DNA of 64,000 nucleotides from Drosophila persimilis (lineage: Eukaryota; Arthropoda; Insecta; Diptera; Drosophilidae). This document shows positions 33,901 to 47,200 of the stretch, piece by piece (the stretch's first letter is position 1; every line of letters starts with the position of its first letter). Made by a program: the position numbers and the translations under genes. The stretch covers positions 558,001 through 622,000 of the forward strand of contig NW_020825364.1 in assembly GCF_003286085.1 (NCBI RefSeq), written 5' to 3'. Below the pieces are notes generated by a model. The model was given only the letters and a program-made list of their open reading frames with translations, was not told the DNA's origin and made no database searches.

Positions 33901-35782
33901 AAAGGAGGGTATAGAGACTTTTTGGAGGTTTTTGAACTTCGGGAACGGCTAGATCTGTGCAGGATCTGCTCTTGGATCATTGCAAGAGCTTTCAAAATCA
34001 GGAATCCATCGATAGACTTTATTTCTTATGGAAGTCGAATGTTATCCCCTGAAAGGATCCTTGAAACCAATCGAAAAGCGAAGAAAATATAAAAATTTCA
34101 TTAAATTACTTTTAATTCCATGAATTTTATGCAGGAAAATCTTCGAACACAACAGAGAACATCATTTGAAATTATCTAGTGTCCTTTCAAGGGATATCTG
34201 AAGAACTCAGACTGCAAATTTAATGAAATTCATGAACTCAAGATACAAGATATATTTTGTATCTTCAGGGACTTTTATGATTCCTTGTAAAAAAAAAGAA
34301 AATTAAAAAAAAACCTAAAAGAATTAAATTAAAAGAAAATTGTGTATTTTCCATTGCTATTTTTATTCCCCGCATATCTCCTTCTCTTGTTTTAGGTGTA
34401 AATAGAGCATTGGACATTCGTTCTTTAATCTCTCTCCCCCTCTCCCTCCCCCCTCCCCCTCTCGCTCTTCTGGTCGTTCCGCCTGGCCCTTATTTCTTTT
34501 TGTGGGCCAACTGCAATGAGCCACAAATTGCAGCTGGCGCACGGAAGCGGCGGACGCTCCGCTCCGCTCTGCTCTGCTCACGAATCCCGAAAAATCCAAG
34601 GGAAAAATCAACCAAAAACCAAACCAAAAACAAACCCAAAAACCACGAAGAGCCAGCACGAGCGCCAGATACAGATACAGATACAAATGTAGGCTCGGAT
34701 TCAGATGGCGATGGCGATGGCGATGTCGAGCAAAGCACGCGCCGTGTCGCGAGTCGCGACCATCGAACCGCGCCGCGGATCCCCCTGCACCGCTCCTCCC
34801 CTCCCCCTGGGTGTGGGGGGGGGGCCTTTCTCCTGTTCTCCGTTCCGATCTGCTGCGACTCAATCAACTGCAGTTGCCTTCAGTTGTTGCTGCAGTTGCA
34901 ATTGAAGTTGTTGCACCTGCCTCCAAGTGGCAGTAATTAGTGACAGATCGTTGCCTCAATCGCGTGCTGATAATTTTCCATTTCCATTTCAACGCTTCCC
35001 CTGAATTCCCTCCAGAGAATCCGGAGAGAGGACGGGCCACTACGGATCCAAAGGGGTGGCAGAGGCCCCGCTCCTGGCTGTCTGTCTGGCCATCGAATCG
35101 AATCCACTGCCAGGCGATCCCCGGGCCTTAAGCCTCAAACTCGTAATCCCTGAGCCAGCAATTGTCGAAACTCTATTTCGCGTAATAATTTCCTTCAATC
35201 GGTTTATGCCCCGACGCAGAAAAAACAAAAAACCAGAGAGACCTCACGCTGTGTCATTGTTTTGTTTTGTGTGGCAGGAGATCAGAGGAATCAGGAATCA
35301 GTGCCACAGTCCGTTACGGCACACACACACACACGCACACTCTCGTTTTAGTTTGTGGCAAGGTCTGATGTCTGCCACTGCCACTGCCGTGTGCGGCGTG
35401 CTGCGTGCTGCCTCACGCGCCCTGCAATCCGTCACGGGCCCGTGACCGTGACACACATTTTGTCAGTCACGTTTTAGGGAAATGCGGAAAATGGAAATGG
35501 GAATGGGAAAGAGAGTTTATTCGCATTGAATTTGGGTTCCATTTAACCCTCACCCTCCCCTATCCCCCTCCCCCTCTCCACTCCCATTCCCACGAACCAC
35601 CGACGGATTAGCAGTGCCGCCCAAAGGACACGTTCAAGCGTATGCACAGGGAGACTCATTCATCAGCAAACGATGTACGTGATGCACACCGAATGATGTC
35701 CTGCAGGGAGCTCCCACGAAGACTACCACACGGGGCAAGAACGGGGATCGCAGAGGGGAAGAGTTACCAGGAATACGATCAG
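30921..35782. other. Noncoding DNA right of the DINE-1
   Basis: No gene seen. AT-rich to about 31.1 kb, then GC-rich with GGAC repeats (31148-31178), CAGGGC repeats near 31570-31600, a GGGCAAG cluster near 33300-33330, ATCGTTGA repeats (33618-33650) and a GATAC repeat (33700-33737). Another AT-rich block spans 33.98-34.37 kb. A CACATGTG E-box at 31555 lacks nearby Dorsal sites. Confidence 0.5.
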
Positions 35783-36160
35783 CCGAAAGATCACCCACAA
35801 TCGAAGGGAGATGTGGATCAAATTTGGTCGGGAAAGCAGACAGAGCGATCGTGGAAGATCAAAGCAAAAGATTCAGAGATGAAATCGTATAAACGAATCC
35901 ACTAAAGAGCAGCTTTGGAGCCGAAGGATCAACCACACTTGGAGGGAGATGTTGACAGACTTGGATATGGAAAGAAGACTGCAAATATCACCGATCTTTC
36001 GCGCAAAGAGAGCTCAAGACGAGGTTTAGATACGATCGTGAAGATCACTCTTCCACGGACTCCAAAGCGAGAGACTCAGAGACGATATCGAATGAAAGAG
36101 TCCACTAAAGGGGGTCTCTAAAGGGGAACATCACTCAACGAAGATCTTCAGGGAAATCAA
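35783..36160. repeat. Degenerate tandem duplication, period about 140-200 bp
   Basis: CCGAAAGATCACCCACA at 35783 matches CCGAAGGATCAACCACA at 35921, each followed by GGGAGATGT. GATTCAGAGATGAAATCG before AATCCACTAAAG (35898) matches GACTCAGAGACGATATCG before AGTCCACTAAAG (36101). The second copy has about 60 bp of extra sequence, and a third partial copy may follow at 36122-36160. No protein is conserved across the copies. Confidence 0.6.
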
Positions 36161-39100
36161 CGTGGAAATCTCTGCTAAACCACTATCAAAGGCAGGCTCT
36201 AACCATTCCATCAATGTCCTTTAAGGATCCTACAACAGAGCTCTAAGATTGCATCGAATGAAGGAGATATTTCGATTTGGAAAACAGCAAATGAAGCAAC
36301 GACAGGGAAAAGACTCCCTACAGACCTCTACTACGGAACATAGCCACCAGATATGGTACCCATGTACTCGTATATCTGGAAAACTGAGAGATAAATGGGA
36401 AATTAAGCAGAAAGGACCTTCCCGCCTCCGACGCCAACCCAAAGAGACTCCTAATGAGGCACGCCTGGGCATCGGATCGGATCTGTCGTCCTGCCTAAAT
36501 ATATGCTGATTGGTTGTGGGTGTCCAGCGGTTCCAGGAAGGCATGCGCTGGGCACGCGCTGTGCAGGAGCGAAGGATCCGCGAAGGAGCGAAGGATCCTC
36601 GACCATATGGTGGGTCCAGTTGCTGGTCAAAAGCGGAGCCGATCCGATCCTCAATCAAGGCCCCGTAATGGATGCAGCAGCAGCAGGAGCGGCAGGACGA
36701 GACGTCATAACAGCGCGTCAAAACTAATTTTCATTTTTGAAAAACAAAACAAGGGAAAGGAAGAAACCGAAAAAAGGAAAAGGAAAGGTAAATCGAATGG
36801 AGGATCGACCCAAAGGCGGCAGGAGGAGCGCATCTGTTGCTGCGGCAAGCAAATTAAATTTACAAATTATTGAAGAAACACTTTTCATTTTCGTTTTCGT
36901 TTTCGAAAAGTGAAAACTGCTTCTTGCCACTCCTGTTGTGGCAACTCAACCAACTGTTGTCTCCTCGGCCTCGGCCTCGGGGGCAGCAGCAGCAGCCGCA
37001 GCAGCAGCATCACCAAATCTGACAGCATCATCATTACGGCAAAGGAGCTGCCTCCTGCCTCCTGCCTCCTGCCTCCTGCCCGTCCCTGGAGTGTCGACTC
37101 TTCGCTGACTGACAACTGACACGAGTCTCTCGTCTCTCGTCTCTCCTCTCCGAGTCTCCTAGTCTCAGGTGGTGTTGCACCATCACAACAGACATCGTGA
37201 TAAGCAATCGTAGTGCTGCTGCCGCTGCCGCTGCTGCTCCTTGGGGCGTCCTTTCAATACACTTTCCCTGCTGTCTCTCCGTGGCATCCACTTTCTTGTG
37301 TGTGCCACGCGACTTGCAGCAACAGCTGTGGACCGCAACGACTAGACCATAGACCACGGCCGAGCCGAGCAGAGGAGAGGAGAGGAGAGGAGAGGAGAGC
37401 CCTGCCATATGCTGCTGCCGCCGCCACAGCATGTGACACAAGTCCTGCTGTATCCTGCCGCATCCTGGATCCTCATTTGATTCCATAATTTGCAATAAAC
37501 ACGAATGTTTATGTTTATTCCTTGAAGGCGAAGTGGAATGGAATGGAAAACGGCAACTCATTCGAGGATCAATCGACATATGGAGCGATGATCGACAGAG
37601 ACAGAGAGAGACAGAGAGAGAGAGGTTCCCTTTTGAGATCTCTTGTAGGTTCTCCATGGAAAGGAGAGTATTTAATACGACAGACTGGCCTTACAGCAGA
37701 GTGATCTTCTGCCATGAGATTCGGCCTTCGATCGAAGTTGATTTCTTTGTGTTCTGCAGAGATGAGAGGAGATTTCCTTCCTTCCTTCCTTTCGGGAATC
37801 ATTTATCAGAGAATTTGAGATTGGAGCAGCCCAAGAATTTGGTCCATCCCAATTTCGTTGATTAATAATTCGTTTTTTCTACGTTTAACTCCTATTCTAT
37901 GGAATTTCCCGCTTAAATAAACCATTCAAAGCGTCATTTTGGAAGGTTTTCATATCATAATGAGAGATATCGTCAGAGATCTTTTAGCCGTGGCTATTTT
38001 TGGGCCAAATCATTCCTAGAACTGGTTCTTCTTCGGAAAATTCATCTTTGAGCAAAACTTGGGGTCTTGGGAAGTGGGATCTCAGCGACCACAAAGGTGA
38101 CCCGTGATCCGACCGACGCAGCATTGCTCTTGGGCCGTCGTCCCGGACTTCGATGGACTTGGAGTGCGGAACGCAGATGGCACACAGAGGTGACTGCCCA
38201 GTGGCTCAGGAGAGGATGCAGGGAGGCCTGAGGCAGCGCATGGGCTGGACGGATACCCTAGCCGACACCCTGTCGGGGCTGAAAGGACTGTGTTCAACTT
38301 GGTTCAACTTGTTGCCGAATCTCGTGGGGGATTGTCATGTGCCAAAACCTTGAGATGGAGGCATCTTTGGGCCCTGAAGAGGCCATTCAATGCTGCATGG
38401 AGGGGAAAGAGTGGAAAGAGTGCCTCTAAAGGTGACGGCCCATCGTCAGGGAGGATTCTCAGTGATATTTGGTTGCTTTATTGTATCCTTTCCACATCAT
38501 TATGCCTCGCTTTGAGCCGCAGATTAGTGACAGCATCAATCACATAATTATCTGGCGTATCCATAGATGTATCCACGTACGAGTATCTGCGTATCTATTA
38601 TCTGTCAACCGAAAGCAGAGCACATAACTGATGGCAAAATCAATTGGCTTTTCAATTGGCGAAACACCCCACGCCCCCCACTACCCACTCCCCCTCCCCC
38701 CTCTCCCCTGGGAGACCTGGCCATCTAATCCGCTGTGTGGCCCCACAATCTATCCATCATAATGGCACGCGATTAGTGTCTCTGTTCCGTGTGGCTGTCC
38801 GTGGCTGTGTGCGGCTCCCATAATCCGACAAACGGAGATACGAATGCATCTATCGGATGCGGATGCGAATGCGATGGCCAGTGCCAGTGCCAGTGCCAGT
38901 GCCAGTGCCAGTGCGGATGCATCCATCAATTAGCTCGTTGGCTGCTATTTCCGCCTTTTGGCCATTTAATTGGCATTAAATGCCACACAGCATGCCGCAT
39001 GCCACATGCCACATGTCCATTGCTCGCTCATTCGTTGGGGATTTCGATTCCCTTTCGATTATGGTAATGTAATCCCCCCCCCCGTGCCCCCCGTGCCCCC

Positions 39101-42100
39101 CCTAGAATCTCCCGTGAAATTTTCGGTGGAATTTTTGGCCAAAGCTAAAATTGAATTTCTCGCCGCGCGATTTTCATGAAAAACTAATTTCATTAGCAGA
39201 GGCGCCAAAGCGTGTGCCCCCCTTTCTGCCGCATGTGGCATGCCGCTGTGCTGTGGCACAGAAAACGGATTCAACGGTGGGGAAAAACACAGCGAAAAAT
39301 GCGGGCAAAACAGGGCCTTTAATCGTCCTTCTCTTTAATATTTGATTTGCATTCATTTTTGAATCTCCAATGAAGCATCGCTCCGATCTGCAACATGTAA
39401 GAGACTCCATTATGCATCCCCCCCCCTTCCCACCCCTCGTGTATGCACATAAATCCGGCATTACAGCCTGCAATCCTGGGGTCCTGTCAGGCCTCGCTTA
39501 CGCGCCGCCAGGGGCATGCCACGCAGCATTTAAATGGGCTTAATGAAACGAATCCCTGGCCCGGCCTTCGCTTATTAAAAACTGAAATTCTTTTCCACTT
39601 TTTGGCGCTAATGGAGGAGCCCCCCCCGCATCCCAGTCGCCGCCCGAATGGCGTACATATTTATGTGTTTATTGTGGAGCGTGGAGCGTGGAGTGGCATG
39701 CCACATCGCATCGCACCGCATGGCACAATGCATAAAGGGGGCGTCCCTTCTCCGATCTCCGCCCTCGATCGCTGGCACTACTAATAAACTTATTTGCGGG
39801 GAACTAAGTTGAGCAAACATTTGAGGGAACAGCCCATCAAGTGCACCTCCTCCATCCTCCATCTTCCATCCTCCAGGACTCCGGGACGGAGGCGTCTGCG
39901 GCGACTCATTAAGGGAACACCTACCGCACTGTCCGTGCCAGTGGGCACGCGAAAGGGAACTAATTAATGCCGAAACACCGAAAAGCGCGAAATAAACAAA
40001 TGAAAACAAGATGTGGAAATCCTCAGCGGAGGCTGTGGCACCGGGGATGCTCTACAAACCAAGGATATCCCATCCAATGGCACGAGGGATACTTCTCAAG
40101 CGATAAATACTCATGTCTTACAGTGGAATCCAGCTGATTTCGAACTGTGTCTATTACCAAAGCCTGGAACTGCCTTGTGGAAGGTCTCACAGATATTCCA
40201 CGACTATAAACCGAGTTACCAAAGAACCCTTGGAGCATTTACACGACTATAGGGCATACACCCCCTAATAGATGGAAAATTAATGAGAAAATTGGTTTCC
40301 TATGTGAAAGATCATTGTTTTTTTGTCATAACTTTCTTATCGACTGGGAAATCCTATCGATTGAAGGACATATGGGATTCTATAGGGTTAAGGCCTAACC
40401 AAGCCAAGATTCATAGGAAAAACTCCGCTGGAAGCTGAGTTACAATAGAACCATTGGATAATTGCAAGAATTTGATGGAAAAGTGACCATTTTCCTGGAC
40501 AGAAACATAATCCTTCTCAGAGGAAAGGCTCCCCAAGCACTCGAATAGGGCATCGTCTCTGGGACGCTTGCGCTCTCTGGCTGGGTGTTGAGTGGAGCAG
40601 CCTTGCCCCCAAGTTACAGCCTCCTGCGAAAAGCCACGAGAGAGACTTTTTAATTAATAAAATAACCGAAAGGGAGAGCCAGGAATGCCAGGGAGTGCGG
40701 GATGTGGGCAGGGCGGGGATTCCAGGGAACGAAGGGACTCCAGAGTCCAGACTCCAGACTCCAAGAGAGTGCCACACAGGGCCTGGGTTCTTGGCCTTTG
40801 ATTTCTGTTTCTGTTTCTGTGGCGGGGTCCCTGCTAATCGCTGGGATTATTAATTAGTCAGAGCCGTGTCGCTTCGCGCTGCGTCGCGACTTTGTGGAAT
40901 GATAATTGCGGCTGTCGTTGGTCCTGAGCCCCAGCCCCAGTCCCCAGCCCCAGCCCCGGCCAAATGATTTGATTAGCCAATCAATAATGGGGCGCCCCAA
41001 CCCCTGCCGGAGAGCACACCAAGGATCCCTTATGCTGCTCCAGTTGTGGCTTTGCTGTGCTTTGGTTTCATCCCCATCCCCATCCCCATGGCTATGGCCA
41101 TCGCCATCGCCATTCATTCCCCCGCAGATCTTTGGCGGCGGCAAAATGATTTTGTTGTCTCGCCGCAGGCCACAAAGGTGCCAAAGGAGGAGCGTGGTGG
41201 AGCAGAAGGAGCCGAAGGAGCATCGGGAGCACTGGCAGTGGGATCTGTGGAGGGAGCATTATGGATTTGCCTCTTGGTTCCTTCTGCTGCTGCTGCTGCT
41301 GCTGCTGCTCCTTCGGTGGCTGTGGCAAAAAACACATAACATTTATTTATGCCCGAGACGGACGCATCGTTCTAGAAGACTCCGTTTTGTTTTTGTGTGC
41401 GCTCTCTCCCCCTCTCCCCCTCTGTCTCTCTGTGGGGAAACCAGATCCAGATCACTTATTATTAATTTTAGTGGTTAAGAAAATGGGAGCCACCTCTGCA
41501 CCGATCTCTTGCCGATCGGCAGCGCCCGGAGGGCCCAAAAGGCATGCAGATGGGCAAAAGGTTGCTGCCGCTGCCGCTGCCACTGCCGCTGCCTTGCCAC
41601 AATATGTGTCTCAGAATTGTCTCGGGTTTTTGGCTCGAGTCGTCGTCTACTCGAAAAGGTTTTGCTTTCTGTTTGGTTTCTGTTTGGTTTAGGTCTTTTG
41701 GCCATACTCTTTAGCGGGCCTAAAAGGGGGGTATATGGGCTATGGCATGGAGAGGGTTGCCTCTCTTCCAGTGTGGATTAGCAGCAGTCAAGGAGAGTGC
41801 TCTCTCTTTGCCAGTGTGGCTTAGCAGAGACCCTCGCCATGACGCAGTCTTTCAAAGAGTATCCCCAGCTTCTGGCTATCGCTCCGCGTTCCTAGCCCTG
41901 ATCTCTGTGATCTTTGGCTCTGGATTCTGGACTCTCGGTTTTGGGTTTTGTTTTGGGGCGATTTTAATTAGTTTTGGTTTGAAGGCTCCTCTCGCTGAAG
42001 CCCCAGCCCCGGCCCTCGGCCCCCAGCCCCTGCTCCTCCCGGTGGAGAGTCAATTTGCAGCAGCATATGCGCTACTTGGAATGCGTCGTCGTCGTCGTCG

Positions 42101-43320
42101 TCGTCATCGCGGGGCACACACTCAGAACTCACTCATTTTCCCATTCAGTTTGGGGCAACGCCCACTTTTGGGTACGCTGCTTTTGGCCCCATGTTGCAAG
42201 AGTCTCATTTTCGGCTCATGGGCCGTTGGGCTGTTGTTTTTGTTTTTGCTCTTTTAATAGTCCTCCTTTCGCCATATACGCAAATCGATTAAAATTGCGA
42301 ACCGCAGCAGCGTCCCAGGCAGACTGCCAGAGCACTGGAATGGAATGGAATGGTCTCTGGGGCAGGACTTGGGGATGGGTAAGGGGATGGGTAAGGGGAT
42401 GGGCACGGGGATGGGCACGGGGTTGGGGAGCTGGACACACACTCCTCTCTCTCGCTCGCTCGTATTTAAATGCCAAGTGAAAAACTATAGCCAATTACTT
42501 TAAATTAGTGTAATTCCCATGGCATGGCATCGGGGGCAACGTATCGTATCGGATTGGGATTGGGATGGGGATGGGGATGGCGATGGGGATTGGATTGTGG
42601 ATCGTGGATCGGTTGGTGCCAGACTCTGGTCTCCACTTTTGAATTGTTGTTGTATTTATAATTTTAGAAGTCCTCCGCACTGGTCCCTCTCCCCCTCCCT
42701 CTCCCCCTCTCGCTGTGTGTGTGTGTGTGTGTGTGTGTGCCGTGCCCCACATGGCCCGCGGGTGTAATTTTAATTTCTGCCGAACTCCTACTCCTCCTGC
42801 CATAATCCACGGCCATGCCATTCCTCCACAGTCGTACGACTCCCCCCATTCCGATTGGTCCTTGGGTCTCGGGGTCTCAGCTGTTTAGAGACGCGTAATT
42901 GCCGCCACGTCCCCCTGTCCCTCTGTCTCTCTGTCTGTCCCTCTGTCGCTGCGTCTAAGCCCCACGCTCTGCACGCTCTTCACGCTCCCCATGCAGCCGG
43001 CTTCCATGCTCCATTTCATGTCACAGGTGGCCTCCCAGCCCCCCAGCCTCCACCTCCACCGCCGACTCCTGCCTCCTCCTGCAGCTCCCACTGACTGCAT
43101 TTAATAACTTTTTATTCGCCGCTTACCCTCGATGACGAGTGACAGGTCTCTGGGGCATGATGATATTGGCCAAGGATAAGACCTGCTCCTGATTCCTGTA
43201 GGGCGATATCTCCCAGTAGCCATCCCCCATTCGATCTCTGAACTCCTTCCCTTCGAAATCCCTATCCAAAAAGAGAGTCTATCCCCTGAAATTCAACCCT
43301 TATCCTTATCCAATTTGTGT
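36161..43320. other. Noncoding DNA
   Basis: No gene seen on either strand. Contents include a GGAGA repeat (about 37372-37400), a CAGTGC repeat (38879-38915), AT-richer low-repeat stretches at 37.66-38.08 and 40.02-40.50 kb that resemble old decayed insertions, and a G-rich tract at 42371-42428. A GT run lies at 42714-42738. Confidence 0.5.
42371..42428 (+). repeat. GGGGATGGG-type G-rich minisatellite
   Basis: Four to five units of GGGGATGGG followed by TAA or CAC, ending GGGGTTGGGG. It has many G runs with short loops, so it is a strong quadruplex candidate. Confidence 0.75.
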
Positions 43321-43550
43321 ACTAGTATTTTTCCAGTATTCTTATTGCATTCTTTGTCTAGTATCTTTCTTGTAATCTCTTTATTCTGGTATTATTTTTT
43401 TGTACGTATTTTTCTAGTATTTTATCACTATTCTTCTGATATTTTCTCAGAGTTATTTCACTATTTTGTTCTTCTAATATTTGTTCAATATTCTTTCAGT
43501 ATTTTCCAGCTGTATTGCAGTATTTCTAGGATCTTCTAGGTTTCTTCTGG
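43321..43550. repeat. Degenerate array of TAGTATTTT-like units
   Basis: At least ten irregularly spaced variants of TCTAGTATTTTTC (CTAGTATTTTTC, TAGTATCTTTC, CTGATATTTTC, CTAATATTTG, CAGTATTTTC and others) in about 230 bp, separated by 10-25 bp. The stretch is strongly pyrimidine-skewed compared with the flanks. Confidence 0.5.
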
Positions 43551-44152
43551 TACTGAAAACCCTCTCTTCTCTCAGCTACAGGGTATCCCTGCAGCAGTAC
43601 TCCTTTCTGATAGCCCACCATTCCACATTTTCTTTCACTTTTCGATCAGGCTCTCGGTTGCACTGTGGGAAAATATGTAGAAGCTGGCAATCAATGTCCA
43701 AAACTTTGCCCCACGGCCATGACAACTTGCCTCTCGATTTATGAGCCTACGCCTTGGACGCCGTGGACGGACTCCCCCTTTCAAAAACCGAGCTAAAAAC
43801 CAAAGCAAGACCAAAGCCAAAGCCAAAACCAAAACCCAACCCAACCCAAAGAATCTCTGTGTGCAACAGGCTATTGCTGCGGCTGCTGCTGCGGCTGCCG
43901 TTGCTGCTGTTGTTTCTCATGGCCTTAGATTTGTGGCAATAATTGATTTTAATTTATAGAGTAGAACACTTTGGAGAGCTGCAAAGGTAGGAAGCGAAGG
44001 AGTTGCAACAGCAGTCGAAGGAAGCGCAAGAGTTGCAAGAGTTGCAGGAAGAAAACCACAGCTAATCCTTTTAGCCGGGCAAACCACTTTCCTAATAGAT
44101 TCCACCAAGTGTTGGCCCTTAAATTGGCCGAGGATTCACCCTACCGTATAAT

Positions 44153-44216
44153 TGTCGGGGTCACCAATTAAGGGAATAACTCTACCCACTCCCGCAGCGA
44201 GTGTCGGGGTCACCAG
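44153..44216. repeat. Direct repeat of TGTCGGGGTCACCA
   Basis: Exact 14-base matches start at 44153 and 44202, 49 bp apart, each followed by an AT-rich triplet set and then a purine run. It resembles a fragment of a larger dispersed element, but I cannot name one. Confidence 0.5.
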
Positions 44217-47200
44217 TTTAGGCGGGGGCTTCCACTTCCTCCCTAACAACAGGCCAGATCTGCGCTTTGAAAAGTTGTAACAACGTTTACTCGAGTGTAA
44301 CTTTTTTTTGGGTTCAACTAATGAAATTATGAGGCCTTTAATTTCTTCTTCTTTTTTTGTTTTTGGCAAGATGTCTCTTGCGGTGGCCTCTGCGGAAATT
44401 AACGCTGGGAAACGCTGGAAATACTTGAAGGAAAGAGGTTAAAATACCATTCTCATACCATTCTCGTGGCAGAAGACAGAAGAATGCCGTTCTACGAATG
44501 GGGTTCTCCCATGGTTCTCCGAGGTCTCTGGGCCCTCGGCTCTGGGCTCTGGGCTCTGGGCTGGGGGTCTCTGCTCCAAACTCCAAAGCAATTAAAACGC
44601 GTTTTCGCAATTAAATGACTTTGCTATTTTTATTTTCCCTTCTGTGTGTTTTTGTTTCTGTTTCTGTTTCTGTTTTTGTGCTTCTGTAGTGCTCTGTGTG
44701 TAGTTTTCTCGTGTAGTTCTTTTAGTTGAACAAAAGTTTATGTCAAAAATTTAAATCAGCAGCAAGAACGACAAGGGGGGAACGGGGGGACGAGCAGGGG
44801 GCATCGCCAAGGGGTTTAAGCGGAGGAATGACTTTTGGTAATTAGACTTCTTGACTTTTTTGGGGTGTGGGGCCCGGGGGCGTCCAACAACTTTTTTGGC
44901 TTGGAGAAACACCCTTTGGAAATTGTTTCCAATTAAATGAGACTTTTCAGAGAGGGAGGGGGTTTTTTCTTTGGGGAAATTCAAGAAAAATAAATACGAA
45001 ATACTGAAACACGAAATACTGAACTACTGAAATACTGAAAAATGTTATAATTTTTAGAGTTGGTTTTTATTTGCTTTCTGGAGCACAACTGTTTTTGTCA
45101 AATGTTTCTTCAGCGAAGCGAGATGACGCTGCAGGTTTCATCTCTCTCTCTTCTGCCACATGCCCCTTGGATGGTGCATGGCTTGCAGGGCGTGGGGTGG
45201 GGAGGGGAGGGCATCATTATCATTTCTAGAACGCGACATTAACATTAACTTTGAGAGTAATGTGGCTCGGGATGTATGTGTGTGTGTTGCCGTCTCTGTT
45301 GATGCAACTGCGGAGCGTAACGAACACGCTTACAACGAGCGAGTGAGCGGGCGAACGAAACGAAACAATCCCCAAAGGAAAACACAATCATCATTAGTGG
45401 TAGAGTCCACATAGCACAGTTGTACGAGAGCGATATAGTGTGCATATACTCGTAGTGGTTCCATGTTCTATATAATCATTTGGAGCATAGACCGAAAGAC
45501 CGAAAGACCGACGACCGATTTGTGGTGTTGGCAGGCAGGCAGGCAGGCAGGCAGCGTCTTTGGCTCGTGGTCACACCTCGTGGGGCACTTGCAAGTGCGC
45601 CTCCAACGCCAACTCCAACTCCAACTCCAACGACTCCTCCCCTGGCACTGCCACTCATCATCATGTCTCTAGTTAATTGGGTTTTTTCTTTAAACAATTC
45701 TATCAATGCCTGAGCATATATTAGCTTATAGACCGACCGGCCGACCGACTCCAGGTGCTGCTGCATAAGACACCTATTAGGGGCATGCTTCAATGCCTCC
45801 AAATGGCATGCAACCACAACTGCAGCCCACTGGAGTGGCGAAAAACGGGGTTGGCTTTTCTTAGGAAAACAGTTTTGCAGCAGGAAAATTAACTTAAACG
45901 AAGGCTTTAGCTTTCAAAGGGGGAGAGTGTTTTCCCTGCTTTTATGGGATCAACAATTCTCAGGAAGTGCCCCTAGGTAGCTTCTTGAAGTGATGTATTG
46001 GGTATGGAATACTATTTGAGGGGTCTTAGAATCAACATCCAGGGAAAACTCCTCCTGCATATCCACAGCTCTTTCTGTGGCATTCCACCAGCGATTAAAG
46101 ATCATTTATAGGATCCTGAGACCCAAGAAGTTCTTTAATTTGGTTTTTTAAACAACACTTTTGGGAATCTATTGATATTTTAGTGTCTCACATTCGCAGA
46201 TCTCGGACGCGTCATACGGCAGGGCCCCTCGGTCGACCCTTGAAGTCTCCTTTAAACTCTTCTCTGGTAAGATTTCCTTTAAGAGCGCCACCAGCTCTCA
46301 TATCTTCCGTTTCCGAGCGATCTGATTGGCTTCCCTTTAAGCCAATTTCCTTATAAAACCCATGGCTGACATAACTGTTAATGTTACGGCCACTTCCTTC
46401 TTGAGAGATCACCTTTTTGGAAGCCCACACAAAACCGAAGTTCGATTCCGGATTCCCGATTCCAGATTCCAGATTCCAGATTATTCGTGGAAGTAAATTG
46501 AGATGTCAACTTCGAATGCCTTTCTCTCCGCTCATCGCGATAATGATGATGATGATGATGATGATAACGATGATGCTAACAACGGATTATAGATGGATGC
46601 TAGATGCTAGGTGTTTCCCAGATGAGCAAACACCGATAGAGGCACTTAAAAACGGAGATGCCCGGTAGATGATGCAAAATGTGGCCTAAACTCTGGTAGA
46701 TTTACGGATGGAAAGTGTGAGAATCGAATGACAAAAACGAAAGAAGCAGGGAGCAAGGGAGCAAGGGAGTGAGAGAGTGACAGAGTGAGAGAAGGTTAGA
46801 AAACAGTTAGAAGATCATTATCTCCCTGGCCCAAAGAGACGCAGACAGAGAGAGAGAGAGGGAGAGAGATAGAGAGAGAGGGGTCATCAGTGAGCCGTGA
46901 AATATGATCAAAATATTTATGTCTCTGGCCGCAATTATGAAAAAAGAGACAGACCAAAGAGCAAAAGAGATGGAGAACTATTCGGAGAGCAAAAGAGACA
47001 GAGCCAGAGGGAGAGAGAGAGAGAGAGAGATAGACAAAAATCACAGAAGACAATGGTCTATCGATCGGCTCTCTCTGTGGGACACGGACCCTCATTCCGA
47101 TATTTTGTTACCTGTTTTTTTTCGAAAATATACTTTTTTATGACTCTATTTTTATTTTTTTGGTGTAGCCGTAAATTGATTTTTACGAGGAGGCACACGA

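Noticed and set aside
46430-46450. GTTCGATTCC, resembling a tRNA B box
   Set aside because: No A box, acceptor stem or anticodon arm can be drawn around it.
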